The notes under the pieces are model-generated. The model saw nothing but the letters and a program-made list of their open reading frames with translations, had not been told where the DNA came from and did not search any database. DNA of 17,742 nt from JBCBZH01 sp039815415 (GTDB lineage: Bacteria > Bacteroidota > Rhodothermia > Rhodothermales > Rubricoccaceae): NCBI GenBank assembly GCA_039815415.1, contig JBCBZH010000061.1, positions 1 to 17,742 on the forward strand, written 5' to 3'. The translations under genes were made by a program, and so were the position numbers. How positions within the stretch are numbered: the first letter of the stretch is position 1; each line of letters starts with the position of its first letter. Shown here one piece after another: positions 1 to 7,447 of the stretch.

Positions 1-399
1 GCTGGTGTAGGCGTAGTCGATCCGGGCTGGGTTGGCATTGTTCGCGTTCTCGAACGTGGCGCCGGCCTCGGACACTGCCGTTTGCTCCCACACCATCACG
101 CCGCCCGTGGAGGGGTGCGCCACGAGGTACGTCGTTTCCCCAATGGGTCCGATGTTGACGACCTCGGAATAGGACGTGTCACCATCGGCCACGAAGTACC
201 CCTCTGATTTCTGCAGCGAGCCCTCAGGGCCAGGCACCCACGACTCGTGGATCTCGCCACCGAAGGCCTCGGCGACCCAGGACCCTGCCAGAGGTGCCAT
301 CGCAGAGGGCTCAGGCTCCACGGACGGTGTAGGCTCCGAACTGGTGGATGTGCAGCCTGCCATCCCGGCGAGCAGAGAGAGGAGACAGAACGTTCGCAT
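1..399 (-). CDS. DUF6265-like lipoprotein, C-terminus cut by window edge
   Basis: The minus-strand frame is open from an ATG at 399-397 to the window edge, giving 133 residues with no stop, so the 3' end is missing. The N-terminus MRTFCLLSLLAGMAGC is a lipoprotein signal with a lipobox-like MAGC at residues 13-16. A Ser/Thr/Pro/Glu-rich linker follows, then a compact domain starting LAGSWVAEAFGGEIHESW near residue 40 and reaching ATFENANNANPARIDY at the cut end. A 'GxW...GG...E.W' opening and a late 'F.N....P.RI.Y' segment recall the DUF6265 family of small secreted or lipid-anchored proteins of unknown function. That match is from memory of the family pattern, not a search. The gene is divergent from the MATE gene, with 151 bp between starts. 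No Shine-Dalgarno sequence is visible. The function is unknown. Confidence 0.72.
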   Translation of the reverse strand, partial: MRTFCLLSLLAGMAGCTSTSSEPTPSVEPEPSAMAPLAGSWVAEAFGGEIHESWVPGPEGSLQKSEGYFVADGDTSYSEVVNIGPIGETTYLVAHPSTGGVMVWEQTAVSEAGATFENANNANPARIDYAYTS

Positions 400-550
400 G
401 GCATCCGATGGGTGAGCTGAAGAACGAACAGACATGGAGGCGTTTTCGTGCGCCAGGGGGCGAATGGGACGGCCGCATAGGTTGCACACATGACAGGCGG
501 GTGGCCGGTTTCTGTGCGACCTTGCGGGCCGCTCTTCCGGAACCTTGTCG

Positions 551-1972
551 ATGTCTTCCGTGCCTCGCGCGTCTCTATCCTCTCGGGCTCGAGGTCTTCT
601 CCGAGACCTCGGTGCGTCGCTGCGTGGCACGGACCGCGATTACACCGAGGGACCCATCGGAACGGCTCTGCTGTTGCTCGCGGTGCCGATGGTGTTGGAG
701 ATGGTCATGGAGTCCATCTTCGCGGTAGTCGATGTCTACTGGGTGGCGTCGCTCGGTGCCCCGGCCGTGGCGGCCGTCGGGCTGACGGAGTCGGTGCTGT
801 CGTTGATGTACGCGGTGGCGATGGGGCTCGCGATGGGCGCGACGGCGCTCGTGGCACGGCGCGTGGGCGAGAAGGACTCGGAGGGCGCAGCACGGTCGGC
901 GGTGCAGGCGGTCGCCGTGACGCTGGTGGCGTCGCTGCCGTTCGCGCTGGTGGGGTTCCTATTCGCCGAAGACGTGCTGCGGCTCATGGGCGCAGATGCC
1001 GAGACCATCGCGGTGGGCACGGGCTACATGACGTGGATGCTGGGCGGCAACGTGATCATCATGCTGCTGTTCGTGTTCAACGCCATCTTCCGAGGCGCAG
1101 GCGATGCCGCCATCGCGATGCGCGTGCTGTGGCTAGCGAACGGCATCAACCTGGTCCTGGACCCAATGCTCATTTTCGGGTGGGGCCCGTTCCCCGAGTT
1201 GGGCGTGACCGGGGCGGCGGTCGCCACCACCATCGGGCGCGGGACGGCGGTGATTGTACAAGTCATCGTGCTGCTTCGGGGCAGCCAGCATATCCGTGTG
1301 CTGGCGGAGCATGTCCAGCTTCGGGCGGCGGTGATGTTGCGTCTGGTGAAGACCTCTGCCGGGGGCATCGCACAGTTCATCGTCGCCACGTCGTCGTGGG
1401 TGTTCCTCGTGCGCATCGTGGCCGAGTTTGGTGCGGAGTCGCTGGCGGGCTACACCATTGCCATCCGCGTCTTCCTGTTCACGCTGCTCCCGGCGTGGGG
1501 CCTCGCCAACGCGTCGGCGACGCTCGTCGGGCAGAACCTCGGCGCTGGCAAGCCGGACCGCGCCGAGCGGTCGGTGTGGAAGGCAGGCACGGTAACCATG
1601 GTCCTGCTCGGGCTGGTGTCGGTCGTCTACGTGTTGTTTGATCGCCAGCTCGTCGGGCTGTTTACAGATGACCCCGCCGTGCTCGATGCTGGGGCAGACG
1701 GTCTCCGCATCATGGCCTACGGCTACGTGATCTATGCCTGGGCGATGGTGCTGCCGCAGGCCTTCAATGGTGCCGGAGACACGCTTACGCCGACGTGGAT
1801 CAACCTCGGTTGCTTCTGGGCCTTTCAGATTCCGTTCGCGTGGGCGTTGGCCTTCCCGCTGGGTCTCAACGAGCACGGCGTGTTCTGGGCCGTGGTCGCG
1901 GCAGAGTCCGCAATGGCCCTCGTGGGGGCCGTGCTGTTCCGGCAGGGGCGCTGGAAGACCAAGCAGGTCTGA
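551..1972 (+). CDS. MATE family multidrug/cation antiporter
   Basis: This 473-residue protein is very hydrophobic with about 12 predicted membrane helices, the usual size and number for MATE exporters (NorM/DinF type), which expel cationic drugs and metabolites in exchange for Na+ or H+. Family signs are the opening helix ALLLLAVPMVLEMVMESI, then VDVYWVASLGAPAVAAVGL, a typical MATE TM1-TM2 signature, and the mirrored second half (GAESLAGYTIAIRVFLF; GLANASATLVGQNLGAG), where the GQNLGAG loop is also characteristic. I chose the ATG at 551, which has a GGAA at 539-542. An in-frame TTG at 545 would add only two residues. The first 35 residues are polar and basic, somewhat longer than usual. The gene converges on the OmpA gene with a strong inverted repeat between them. 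One copy of the iterated decamer lies inside at 1643-1652, read as RQL. The substrate cannot be told from sequence. Confidence 0.93.
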   Translation: MSSVPRASLSSRARGLLRDLGASLRGTDRDYTEGPIGTALLLLAVPMVLEMVMESIFAVVDVYWVASLGAPAVAAVGLTESVLSLMYAVAMGLAMGATALVARRVGEKDSEGAARSAVQAVAVTLVASLPFALVGFLFAEDVLRLMGADAETIAVGTGYMTWMLGGNVIIMLLFVFNAIFRGAGDAAIAMRVLWLANGINLVLDPMLIFGWGPFPELGVTGAAVATTIGRGTAVIVQVIVLLRGSQHIRVLAEHVQLRAAVMLRLVKTSAGGIAQFIVATSSWVFLVRIVAEFGAESLAGYTIAIRVFLFTLLPAWGLANASATLVGQNLGAGKPDRAERSVWKAGTVTMVLLGLVSVVYVLFDRQLVGLFTDDPAVLDAGADGLRIMAYGYVIYAWAMVLPQAFNGAGDTLTPTWINLGCFWAFQIPFAWALAFPLGLNEHGVFWAVVAAESAMALVGAVLFRQGRWKTKQV

Positions 1973-1974
1973 TC

Positions 1975-2008
1975 GTCGCCAGCTCGAGGGCGGTCTCGAG
2001 CTGGCGAC
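1975..2008. terminator. Perfect 14-bp inverted repeat between convergent genes; likely bidirectional terminator made of two iterated motifs
   Basis: GTCGCCAGCTCGAG (1975-1988) and CTCGAGCTGGCGAC (1995-2008) are perfect reverse complements around a 6-nt loop, GGCGGT. The hairpin starts two bases after the MATE stop codon and ends 11 bases before the OmpA stop codon, the place for a shared terminator. There is no T-run on either side, so it is not a classical intrinsic terminator. Each arm holds a full copy of the 12-mer TCGCCAGCTCGA repeated across the window, a layout like inverted uptake-sequence pairs that double as terminators in Neisseria. Confidence 0.62.
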
Positions 2009-2019
2009 CTGAGTCGGGC

Positions 2020-3252
2020 CTACAGCTGCACCAGCACCACGCGCCGGTTGCGCTGCCGACCATCCTCGGTGTCGTTGCTCGCGATGGGTTGATTCTGGCC
2101 CATCCCCATCGGCACCAGCCGGTCCGAGGCGATGCCGCGCCCAACGAGGAAGTCCCGCACGGACTCGGCGCGCTGCTGACTGAGCCGCTCGTTGCCTGCG
2201 GCGGTTCCGGTGTTGTCCGTGTGGCCCTCTACGCGGAGCCGCACCTCGGGGTGCTGCAGCAGCATCTGCGCGACGCCGTCCAGGATCTGCGTGGACGCGG
2301 AGCGCAGCGTCGAGCTGGCGGTCTCGAACTCGACGCCGCCGAGCGTCAGCGAGCCCTCGGACTGGAGCTGGCTGTAGAGGTCGTTGCCGCCTGCCGCTAC
2401 GCGGAGGTTGCCGAGAAAGAGCGGGCGGTCCTCCCGGCTGTTGATCCAGAACGTGATGGCGTTGTGGCGGCCCAGGTCCACGCGCGGCACGTTCGCCACC
2501 CGGACGCGGTCCACGTACATCTTGAGCGCCTCGCCATCGACCGTGATCTCGACGGGCACGAGGATGTCGCGCTCGGTGAAGAGCACGGACCTGGGTTCGC
2601 CGTCGCTCCAGAGCCCGGAGCCGCGCCAACTCCCCGCGTTGATGTAGTCGCCGTCGTAGCCGGAGAACGGCCGGTTGTCATCGTCGCGGTGGGGCGGGCG
2701 GGTGTAGATGCTGACGTTCGAGTCGCCAGCCCGTTGCAGGTCGAACTGGAGCGTGAAGCGCTCCGGCACGCGTTCGGGGAGCTGGATCTGGAAGACGCCG
2801 CCACTGGTGGCGCGGAGCATCTTCCGTCCATCCACGGACACCACCTCCATGGTGCCGCTCATGTAGTAGAGCGAGCGCGGGAAGTCGCCAGCGTTCGCGC
2901 TGGCGAAGGTCTCCGAGAAGAGCGTCCGCTCGCCCGGCGTGAAGTTGTAGTTGGCGTCTGCGGTGCCTACGCGGTTAGGCTGCTGGTCGTCTGGGAGTGG
3001 ATTCCCGTTGTTGTCGGTCAGGACCACGGTGCGGCCTTCGCGTTCAGCGCGTTCGGTGCAGTCGCGGTCGCCGACGACGCACTCGATGGTGTTGGATACC
3101 GCTCGGTTGGCGCGGTTGTAGGCCTCGCGGGCAGCGGCGTCTTCGGCGCCGCGCTGGGCGGCCCGGGTCACCCGGTCGGCAATGTTGGTTGCACAGCCTC
3201 CAAAGGGGAGGGCCGTAAGCAGGAGGGCGAGGGCAAGAGAGAATCGGAGCAT
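2020..3252 (-). CDS. OmpA family lipoprotein with central jellyroll-like domain
   Basis: This 410-residue envelope protein probably ties the outer membrane to peptidoglycan. I chose the ATG at 3252 because it opens a clear signal peptide, MLRFSLALALLLTALPFGGC, with Cys20 as the likely lipidated residue. An upstream in-frame start at 3330 would bury that signal. A polar, charged stretch (about 21-95) leads to NYNFTPGERTLFSETF and GDFPRSL, an arrangement I know from Bacteroidota OmpA proteins, and then a concanavalin/LamG-like beta domain (roughly 115-290). The C-terminal OmpA domain covers about 297-410, with GHTDNTG at 343 onward and NERLSQQRAESVRDFL, the helix carrying the conserved peptidoglycan-binding Asp and Arg positions. 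The iterated motif occurs at 2311-2320 (read as ASS), and a 9-bp TTCG-loop hairpin at 2885-2906. Convergent with the MATE gene; divergent from sigma 1. Confidence 0.92.
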   Translation of the reverse strand: MLRFSLALALLLTALPFGGCATNIADRVTRAAQRGAEDAAAREAYNRANRAVSNTIECVVGDRDCTERAEREGRTVVLTDNNGNPLPDDQQPNRVGTADANYNFTPGERTLFSETFASANAGDFPRSLYYMSGTMEVVSVDGRKMLRATSGGVFQIQLPERVPERFTLQFDLQRAGDSNVSIYTRPPHRDDDNRPFSGYDGDYINAGSWRGSGLWSDGEPRSVLFTERDILVPVEITVDGEALKMYVDRVRVANVPRVDLGRHNAITFWINSREDRPLFLGNLRVAAGGNDLYSQLQSEGSLTLGGVEFETASSTLRSASTQILDGVAQMLLQHPEVRLRVEGHTDNTGTAAGNERLSQQRAESVRDFLVGRGIASDRLVPMGMGQNQPIASNDTEDGRQRNRRVVLVQL

Positions 3253-3311
3253 GGATGTGCTGAGAATGGGGTCATCCCTACCACGGGAAATCTGGAAACC
3301 GGATGTCAGAC

Positions 3312-3334
3312 GGCGAGACGGTCTCGCCAACTCG
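3312..3334. repeat. Intergenic 8-bp inverted repeat followed by a one-mismatch iterated motif
   Basis: GGCGAGAC (3312-3319) and GTCTCGCC (3321-3328) are perfect reverse complements around a single G. The right arm runs into TCGCCAACTCG (3324-3334), one base away from the iterated TCGCCAGCTCG. It lies in the 252-bp divergent gap between the OmpA gene and sigma factor 1, about 60 bp upstream of the OmpA start. It could be an operator or just a decayed copy of the repeat. Apart from this and the element at 3460-3485, I see nothing recognisable in the gap. Confidence 0.45.
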
Positions 3335-3459
3335 TGCAGTGGGGCGTTGTGTTTCTATCACTGCAGATGGCGCCAGCAGAGGACACACATGTGCTAAGAC
3401 GCTACCCCATTCTGCGGATCGAGCCTCGGCTGACGCGCCGACATGAAGGTTCCCTCAGG

Positions 3460-3485
3460 GGTTTCTCGTATACCAGGTAGAGCCC
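3460..3485 (+). promoter_or_regulatory. Shared 26-bp element upstream of ECF sigma factor 1
   Basis: This non-coding stretch begins GGTTTC, then CGTA, and ends GGTAGA followed by CCC after one variable base. It matches 21 of 26 bases, without gaps, to 7415-7440 just upstream of kinase 2. It ends 19 nt before the ATG of sigma 1. Being non-coding in both places and conserved, it may be a promoter or leader element, possibly recognised by the adjacent ECF sigma factors; that is inference. A shorter relative, GTAGATCCC at 4196-4204, lies 20 nt before kinase 1. Confidence 0.42.
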
Positions 3486-3504
3486 GCACACGCGATCCTC
3501 CATC

Positions 3505-4179
3505 ATGGTGCCACCTCCCGCTTCTGCTCGCCCTGCCCGCAGCCGTCCAGCGTCCGCCGACGTGACCCGGCTGATCGATGCATTTCAGCCTGGCGCCGCG
3601 ACTGGGGGCGATGCGCAGGAGGTCTCGTTTCAGCAGGTCTATGCCGAGCTGCAGGCCCTGGCGCGGGAGCAGCGCCGCCGGTGGCAGGGCAACCTGACGC
3701 TCAACACCACGTCGCTTGTCCACGAGGCCTACCTCAAGCTGGTGGGGCGCCATCGGGAGTACGCCAGCCGCGCGCACTTCTTGAGCGTGGCCTCCAAGGC
3801 CATGCGCCATATTCTGATTACCTATGCGACGCGCCAGTCCACGCTCAAGCGGGGCGGCGGGCAGACACCGCTGCCGCTGGATGAAGAGGTGCTCCTCGTT
3901 CCCCAGCATCGCACGGACGAATTGCTAACGCTGGACGACGCTCTGACTCGTCTGTCCAAGGTCGATCCACGTGCGGCGCAGGTGGTGGAATGCCGCTTCT
4001 TCGGAGGCCTCGACGCCGAAGAAACGGCAACGGCTCTGGGACTCAGCCGCCGGACGGTCTCTCGCGACTGGCGCGCGGCGCGCGCCTGGCTGTTTGCAGA
4101 ACTCGGGGACACTCACCCGATTGAGGCAGACGATCCGACCAGGAGCCGCGCCCGCGAGCTGGCGACAGAGATGGCCTGA
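3505..4179 (+). CDS. ECF sigma factor, ECF43/Sigma70_ECF type, partner of kinase 1
   Basis: This 224-residue RNA polymerase sigma factor would direct transcription of a small set of promoters. After a Pro/Ala/Arg-rich leader of about 18 residues, the sigma-2 region starts at ADVTRLIDAF. LNTTSLVHEAYLKL (66-79) is the hallmark of the ECF family found next to Ser/Thr kinases (TIGR02999-like). The sigma-4 region starts near VVECRFFGGL (E162), with the helix-turn-helix EETATALGLSRRTVSRDWR and then ARAWLFAEL. The ATG at 3505 is the first start and has no Shine-Dalgarno sequence. Kinase 1 starts 45 bp downstream on the same strand, so the two are probably cotranscribed. The last codons contain the iterated decamer (4155-4164), read as ELA just before the stop. 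It shares the LNTT and ECRFFGG segments with sigma 2, consistent with duplication of a module. Confidence 0.93.
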   Translation: MVPPPASARPARSRPASADVTRLIDAFQPGAATGGDAQEVSFQQVYAELQALAREQRRRWQGNLTLNTTSLVHEAYLKLVGRHREYASRAHFLSVASKAMRHILITYATRQSTLKRGGGQTPLPLDEEVLLVPQHRTDELLTLDDALTRLSKVDPRAAQVVECRFFGGLDAEETATALGLSRRTVSRDWRAARAWLFAELGDTHPIEADDPTRSRARELATEMA

Positions 4180-4224
4180 GTCGGGCACGATTCGAGTAGA
4201 TCCCTATAGATCTCCACTCTCGCT

Positions 4225-6723
4225 GTGCGAAACGCTCCGTCCTCGCCTCCGTGGCCTCGCGTCAAAGAGCTGTTTGACGCCGTCACAGAGCGCCCGCTCT
4301 CCGACCAGGCGCGCTGGCTGGCCGAGGCCTGCGAGGGCGATACCCGGCTGCGAGAAGCAGTGGAACGACTGCTGGCTGCCGAGGTCGGGGCCGATGACTA
4401 TTTCGGCGCCTTGGCGTTGGATCTGCGAACAGGAGATCTGGATGCCCGTTCTCTCCCGGCACAGATTGGAGTGTGGCGGGTGGTGCGCGAGGTAGGACGC
4501 GGAGGCATGGGGCAGGTGCTTCTCGGAGAGCGCGCTGATGGGCTGTTCGATCAGCGCGTTGCCATCAAGCTGGTGCATCCGGGCCTGGCGCCCGATCTCA
4601 TTGCCCGGTTTCGTGCCGAGCGCCGCATCCTCGCCGGCCTCGATCATCCTGGCATTGCGCGCCTCCTCGATGGTGGGCAGGCCCCCGATGGACGTCCGTA
4701 TCTCGCGATGGAGTACGTCGATGGGGAGCCGATCACCGACTATGCCGACCGCCAGGCTCTGTCCATCGACGCACGCCTGGATCTGTTCGCACAGGTCTGT
4801 GAGGCGGTGGCCTATGCCCACCAGCACCTCGTGGTGCACCGCGATCTGAAGCCGTCCAACGTGTTGGTGACGGACCGCGGTGAGGTCAAGTTGCTCGATT
4901 TCGGCATCGCCAAGCTGATCGTTCCCGACGGCACCAGCCCGCCGACCCGCATCGAGAGGCGCCTGCTTACGCCTCACTACGCCGCCCCAGAGCAGGTCCG
5001 TGGCGATGCGGTCACCACCGCCACCGATGTGTACGCGCTGGGTGTGTTGCTCTACGAGTTGCTGACCGGACATCGCCCCTACGGACGCCTGCCGTCCACA
5101 GCGCATCAGGTGGAGCAGGCCATTCTCGAGACGCAGCCCACGTTGCCCAGCACGGCGGTTCTCCAGGGAGAGGCAGCGGACGAGCTGGCGGCCCTCCGCT
5201 CCACATCGCCAGCTCGTCAGCGGCGCCGGTTGCAGGGCGATCTGGATTGGATTCTGCTGACCGCGCTTCGCAAGGAGCCCGAGCACCGCTACACCACCGC
5301 TGAGGCCTTTGCCCGAGATGTGGAGCGCCATCGGAAGGGCGTGCCCGTAGAAGCGCGGGCGCCGACCGTCGGCTATCGCATGGCTCGGTTCGTGCGTCGG
5401 CATCGCATGGGCGTGGCTGCCACGAGTGCAGCGGTGGTGCTGATTGCCGCGTTTGGGATCCTATACACACGGGGCATCCTGGCAGAGCGGGATCGGACGA
5501 GTGCGGAGCGCGATCGTGCCGAGCGCGTCAGCACGTTCCTGACCGACCTGCTCGCAACCGCAGACGATCCGGCCATCGACCAGGCGTCCATCCTTCGACT
5601 TCTGGAGCCCGCTGCGGCACGAGCCGAGGACGAGCTGGCAGCGGATCCGCAGGCGCAGGCTGAGGTGATCCACACGCTCGGGTCGCTCTACCACAGGGTC
5701 GGTCACTTCGAACGCGCCGACTCGCTGCTCCGCCGCGCCATCGAAATGCACCGAGCGCTGCACGGCCCCGGTAGCCCTGATCTCGCCAGCGCGCTGTATG
5801 ACCTCGGGTATCTCTACACAGAGATGGGACCGCGGGATTCGGCTCTCGTCCACTTCCAGGCATCTGCCGCACTGTGGCGAGTGCTCGGCATGGAGAACAC
5901 GCCCGCGTCCGCGCGGAGCCAGCTTCAGGTCTCGCGGATGTTGCCTGCCGATCACCCAGACAAGCGGGCAGGATTCGAAGACGCCATGGCACAGATTCGA
6001 AATCACTATGGGGTGCGGAGCCCGGAGGTTGCCGAGGCGCTCCACGAGTATTACGTGCTCGGCTTTGGGGGCGGCACGAGCGAGGAGATCGAGGCCGCGT
6101 TTACGGAGGCACTCGCCATCTATGAGGAGAACGGGATGGGCCGGCATCGCTACGCACTGCATACGATGGCGAACCTGGCCCACATGCTGGAAGGCCGCGG
6201 GGCGATGGACGAATCGCTCGAGATGTACCAACGCTCCGCCGAACTCGGGCGAGAGATCCTGTCGCCGGGATCCGCAGACCTCGTGGTGATCGTCGTCAAC
6301 TATGGCGCGACGCTCCACGAGCGGGGCCAGTTGGAGGAGGCGGATCGGGTCTTGAGCGAGGTCGCACAATCGACGGCTCGCGTGCTGCCCCAAGGCGCGA
6401 TTGGCATCGGGCAGAGCCACTACTGGTACGGGCGGAACCTGCTGGCTCTGGGGCGAGCGTCAGAGGCTGAGGCGGCCCTGTCTCTTGCAGAAACCGGATT
6501 TCCTCGTAGCGAGCCGCGTCGCTACCGGATTCGCGCGGAGCGGGGCGTCGCGCTGGCGGCATTGGGGCGACAGGCCGAGGCCGAGGCGATTCTGGTGGAG
6601 GCCGTCACCGAGCTGGCGGGGACTGGCCTCGAGGCGAGGGCGCTTCGCCATCTCGTGGAGGTCTACGGGGCCGATCCGGCGGCAGAGCCCTACCGCGCCC
6701 GTCTGGCTGCGCTGGAAGAGTAG
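4225..6723 (+). CDS. Membrane Ser/Thr protein kinase with C-terminal TPR domain (kinase 1)
   Basis: This 832-residue protein opens with a short helical region (WPRVKELFDAV, 10-20) found in sigma-linked kinases. The PknB/Hanks-type kinase domain runs about 82-375: glycine loop GRGGMG (91-96), Lys115 in VAIK, HRDLKPSN with catalytic Asp207, DFG at 225-227, and the APE motif in TPHYAAPEQV, so it should be active. A single membrane helix (about 397-415) follows, then a coiled stretch rich in Arg, Asp and Glu and a TPR-like helical region to the end, presumably periplasmic. The start is GTG at 4225, 45 bp after sigma 1, the only start that keeps the N-terminal region. It probably phosphorylates or otherwise controls sigma 1. 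Odd points: an inverted pair of the iterated motif (5179-5218) falls in a low-complexity kinase loop, and 4831-4917 is nearly identical to kinase 2. Confidence 0.92.
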   Translation: MRNAPSSPPWPRVKELFDAVTERPLSDQARWLAEACEGDTRLREAVERLLAAEVGADDYFGALALDLRTGDLDARSLPAQIGVWRVVREVGRGGMGQVLLGERADGLFDQRVAIKLVHPGLAPDLIARFRAERRILAGLDHPGIARLLDGGQAPDGRPYLAMEYVDGEPITDYADRQALSIDARLDLFAQVCEAVAYAHQHLVVHRDLKPSNVLVTDRGEVKLLDFGIAKLIVPDGTSPPTRIERRLLTPHYAAPEQVRGDAVTTATDVYALGVLLYELLTGHRPYGRLPSTAHQVEQAILETQPTLPSTAVLQGEAADELAALRSTSPARQRRRLQGDLDWILLTALRKEPEHRYTTAEAFARDVERHRKGVPVEARAPTVGYRMARFVRRHRMGVAATSAAVVLIAAFGILYTRGILAERDRTSAERDRAERVSTFLTDLLATADDPAIDQASILRLLEPAAARAEDELAADPQAQAEVIHTLGSLYHRVGHFERADSLLRRAIEMHRALHGPGSPDLASALYDLGYLYTEMGPRDSALVHFQASAALWRVLGMENTPASARSQLQVSRMLPADHPDKRAGFEDAMAQIRNHYGVRSPEVAEALHEYYVLGFGGGTSEEIEAAFTEALAIYEENGMGRHRYALHTMANLAHMLEGRGAMDESLEMYQRSAELGREILSPGSADLVVIVVNYGATLHERGQLEEADRVLSEVAQSTARVLPQGAIGIGQSHYWYGRNLLALGRASEAEAALSLAETGFPRSEPRRYRIRAERGVALAALGRQAEAEAILVEAVTELAGTGLEARALRHLVEVYGADPAAEPYRARLAALEE
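5179..5218. repeat. Perfect 12-bp inverted pair of the iterated motif inside kinase 1
   Basis: GACGAGCTGGCG (5179-5190) and CGCCAGCTCGTC (5207-5218) are perfect reverse complements with a 16-nt loop. They encode DELA and SPAR in a loop of kinase 1 just before RRRLQGDL. Kinase 2 has a differently composed Ala/Thr/Glu-rich stretch there. This is what an inverted-repeat insertion tolerated in a surface loop would look like, though drift with motif selection is also possible. Confidence 0.6.
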
Positions 6724-6796
6724 GCGAGGCAGGACGTGTGGCGCCGAGAACGAGCGGGATTGGGCCGTAGGTTCGGGCTCCACCACTCCACCACCG

Positions 6797-7411
6797 ATGG
6801 ACAACGCCACGCTCGCGGACGAGGCGACCGCCCTTCTCGATGCGCTCGGCCAAGGGCAGCCGCCATCCGGCGCTCTGTTCGACCGCCTCTACAGTGACCT
6901 CCGTCAGATCGCGGAGCGTCATCGCGCCCGCTGGGTGGGCGACGATACCCTCAACACCACGGCCCTGGTGCACGAGGCGTACCTCAAGCTGGCGGATGCT
7001 CCCGTGGAGGGACGCTCGCATCTGCTGGCCGTCGCCAGCCGGGCCATGCGGCAGGTGCTCGTGAGCTACACGCAAGCCCAGAAGGCCCAAAAACGAGGCG
7101 GCGGGGCGGCTCACGTCGAACTGGAGGAGGGGATGGTGGCGGCACCGCTGACCGAAGTGCAGGCCGACCGGGCTGCGGTTCTCGAGGGCGCCCTGCAGCG
7201 CTTGGAGGCGGTTGATGCCCGGGCCGCACGGGTCGTGGAGTGCCGCTTCTTCGGCGGGCTGTCGGTGGACGAGACGGCAGACGCGCTCGGTGTGTCTCAG
7301 GCGACTGTCGCCCGGTCCTGGCGAATGGCGCGGGCGTGGCTCTACGGCGAGCTGCGGGATGACATCACCGGCGTCTGGACGATCCTCGATGGTGAGCGTG
7401 ACGCCTCGTAA
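6797..7411 (+). CDS. ECF sigma factor, ECF43/Sigma70_ECF type, partner of kinase 2
   Basis: This 204-residue sigma factor is a paralogue of sigma 1. The frame is open further upstream, but the ATG at 6797 (MDNATLADEATALLDALGQG) fits the family's usual start, and the upstream sequence overlaps the kinase 1 coding region. LNTTALVHEAYLKL starts at residue 52, and VVECRFFGGLSVDETADALG with the helix-turn-helix (SQATVARSWR) lies around 146-175, ending in ARAWLYGEL. It lacks the Pro-rich leader of sigma 1. It starts 73 bp after kinase 1 and 36 bp before kinase 2, so all four genes could form one transcript, or two module transcripts. No Shine-Dalgarno sequence is visible. Its targets are unknown; a likely role is expression control tied to kinase 2. 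Confidence 0.92.
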   Translation: MDNATLADEATALLDALGQGQPPSGALFDRLYSDLRQIAERHRARWVGDDTLNTTALVHEAYLKLADAPVEGRSHLLAVASRAMRQVLVSYTQAQKAQKRGGGAAHVELEEGMVAAPLTEVQADRAAVLEGALQRLEAVDARAARVVECRFFGGLSVDETADALGVSQATVARSWRMARAWLYGELRDDITGVWTILDGERDAS

Positions 7412-7414
7412 ACC

Positions 7415-7440
7415 GGTTTCGCGTACTCCGGGTAGACCCC
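7415..7440 (+). promoter_or_regulatory. Shared 26-bp element upstream of kinase 2
   Basis: This intergenic stretch matches 3460-3485 upstream of sigma 1 at 21 of 26 positions without gaps, including GGTTTC, CGTA and GGTAGA. It begins just after the sigma 2 stop codon and ends 7 nt before the kinase 2 ATG. Its left edge belongs to a perfect palindrome, AAACCGGTTT (7410-7419), which overlaps that stop codon. Lying so close to the start, it would give a nearly leaderless transcript if it is a promoter; a translational or RNA-level role is equally possible. Confidence 0.4.
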
Positions 7441-7447
7441 ACTGCTC

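Noticed and set aside
490..1641. 383-residue plus-strand open frame overlapping the MATE gene
   Set aside because: It is Arg/Gly-rich low-complexity sequence; the overlapping frame gives a full MATE transporter.
1133..2629. 498-residue open frame on the minus strand across the MATE and OmpA genes
   Set aside because: It is Arg/Pro/Gly-rich with no recognisable domain and lies over well-supported genes; a GC-rich shadow.
1795..3480. 561-residue plus-strand open frame antisense to the OmpA gene
   Set aside because: The opposite strand encodes a clear lipoprotein with an OmpA domain; this frame shows only composition-driven sequence.
4204..5403. 399-residue minus-strand open frame opposite kinase 1
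   Set aside because: It overlaps the intact kinase domain with all catalytic motifs on the other strand and has no domain signs of its own.
7410..7425. Possible classical ECF promoter with AAC (-35) and CGTA (-10) before kinase 2
   Set aside because: AAC and CGTA are only 8 nt apart, too close for an ECF promoter; only the shared 26-bp element is reported.
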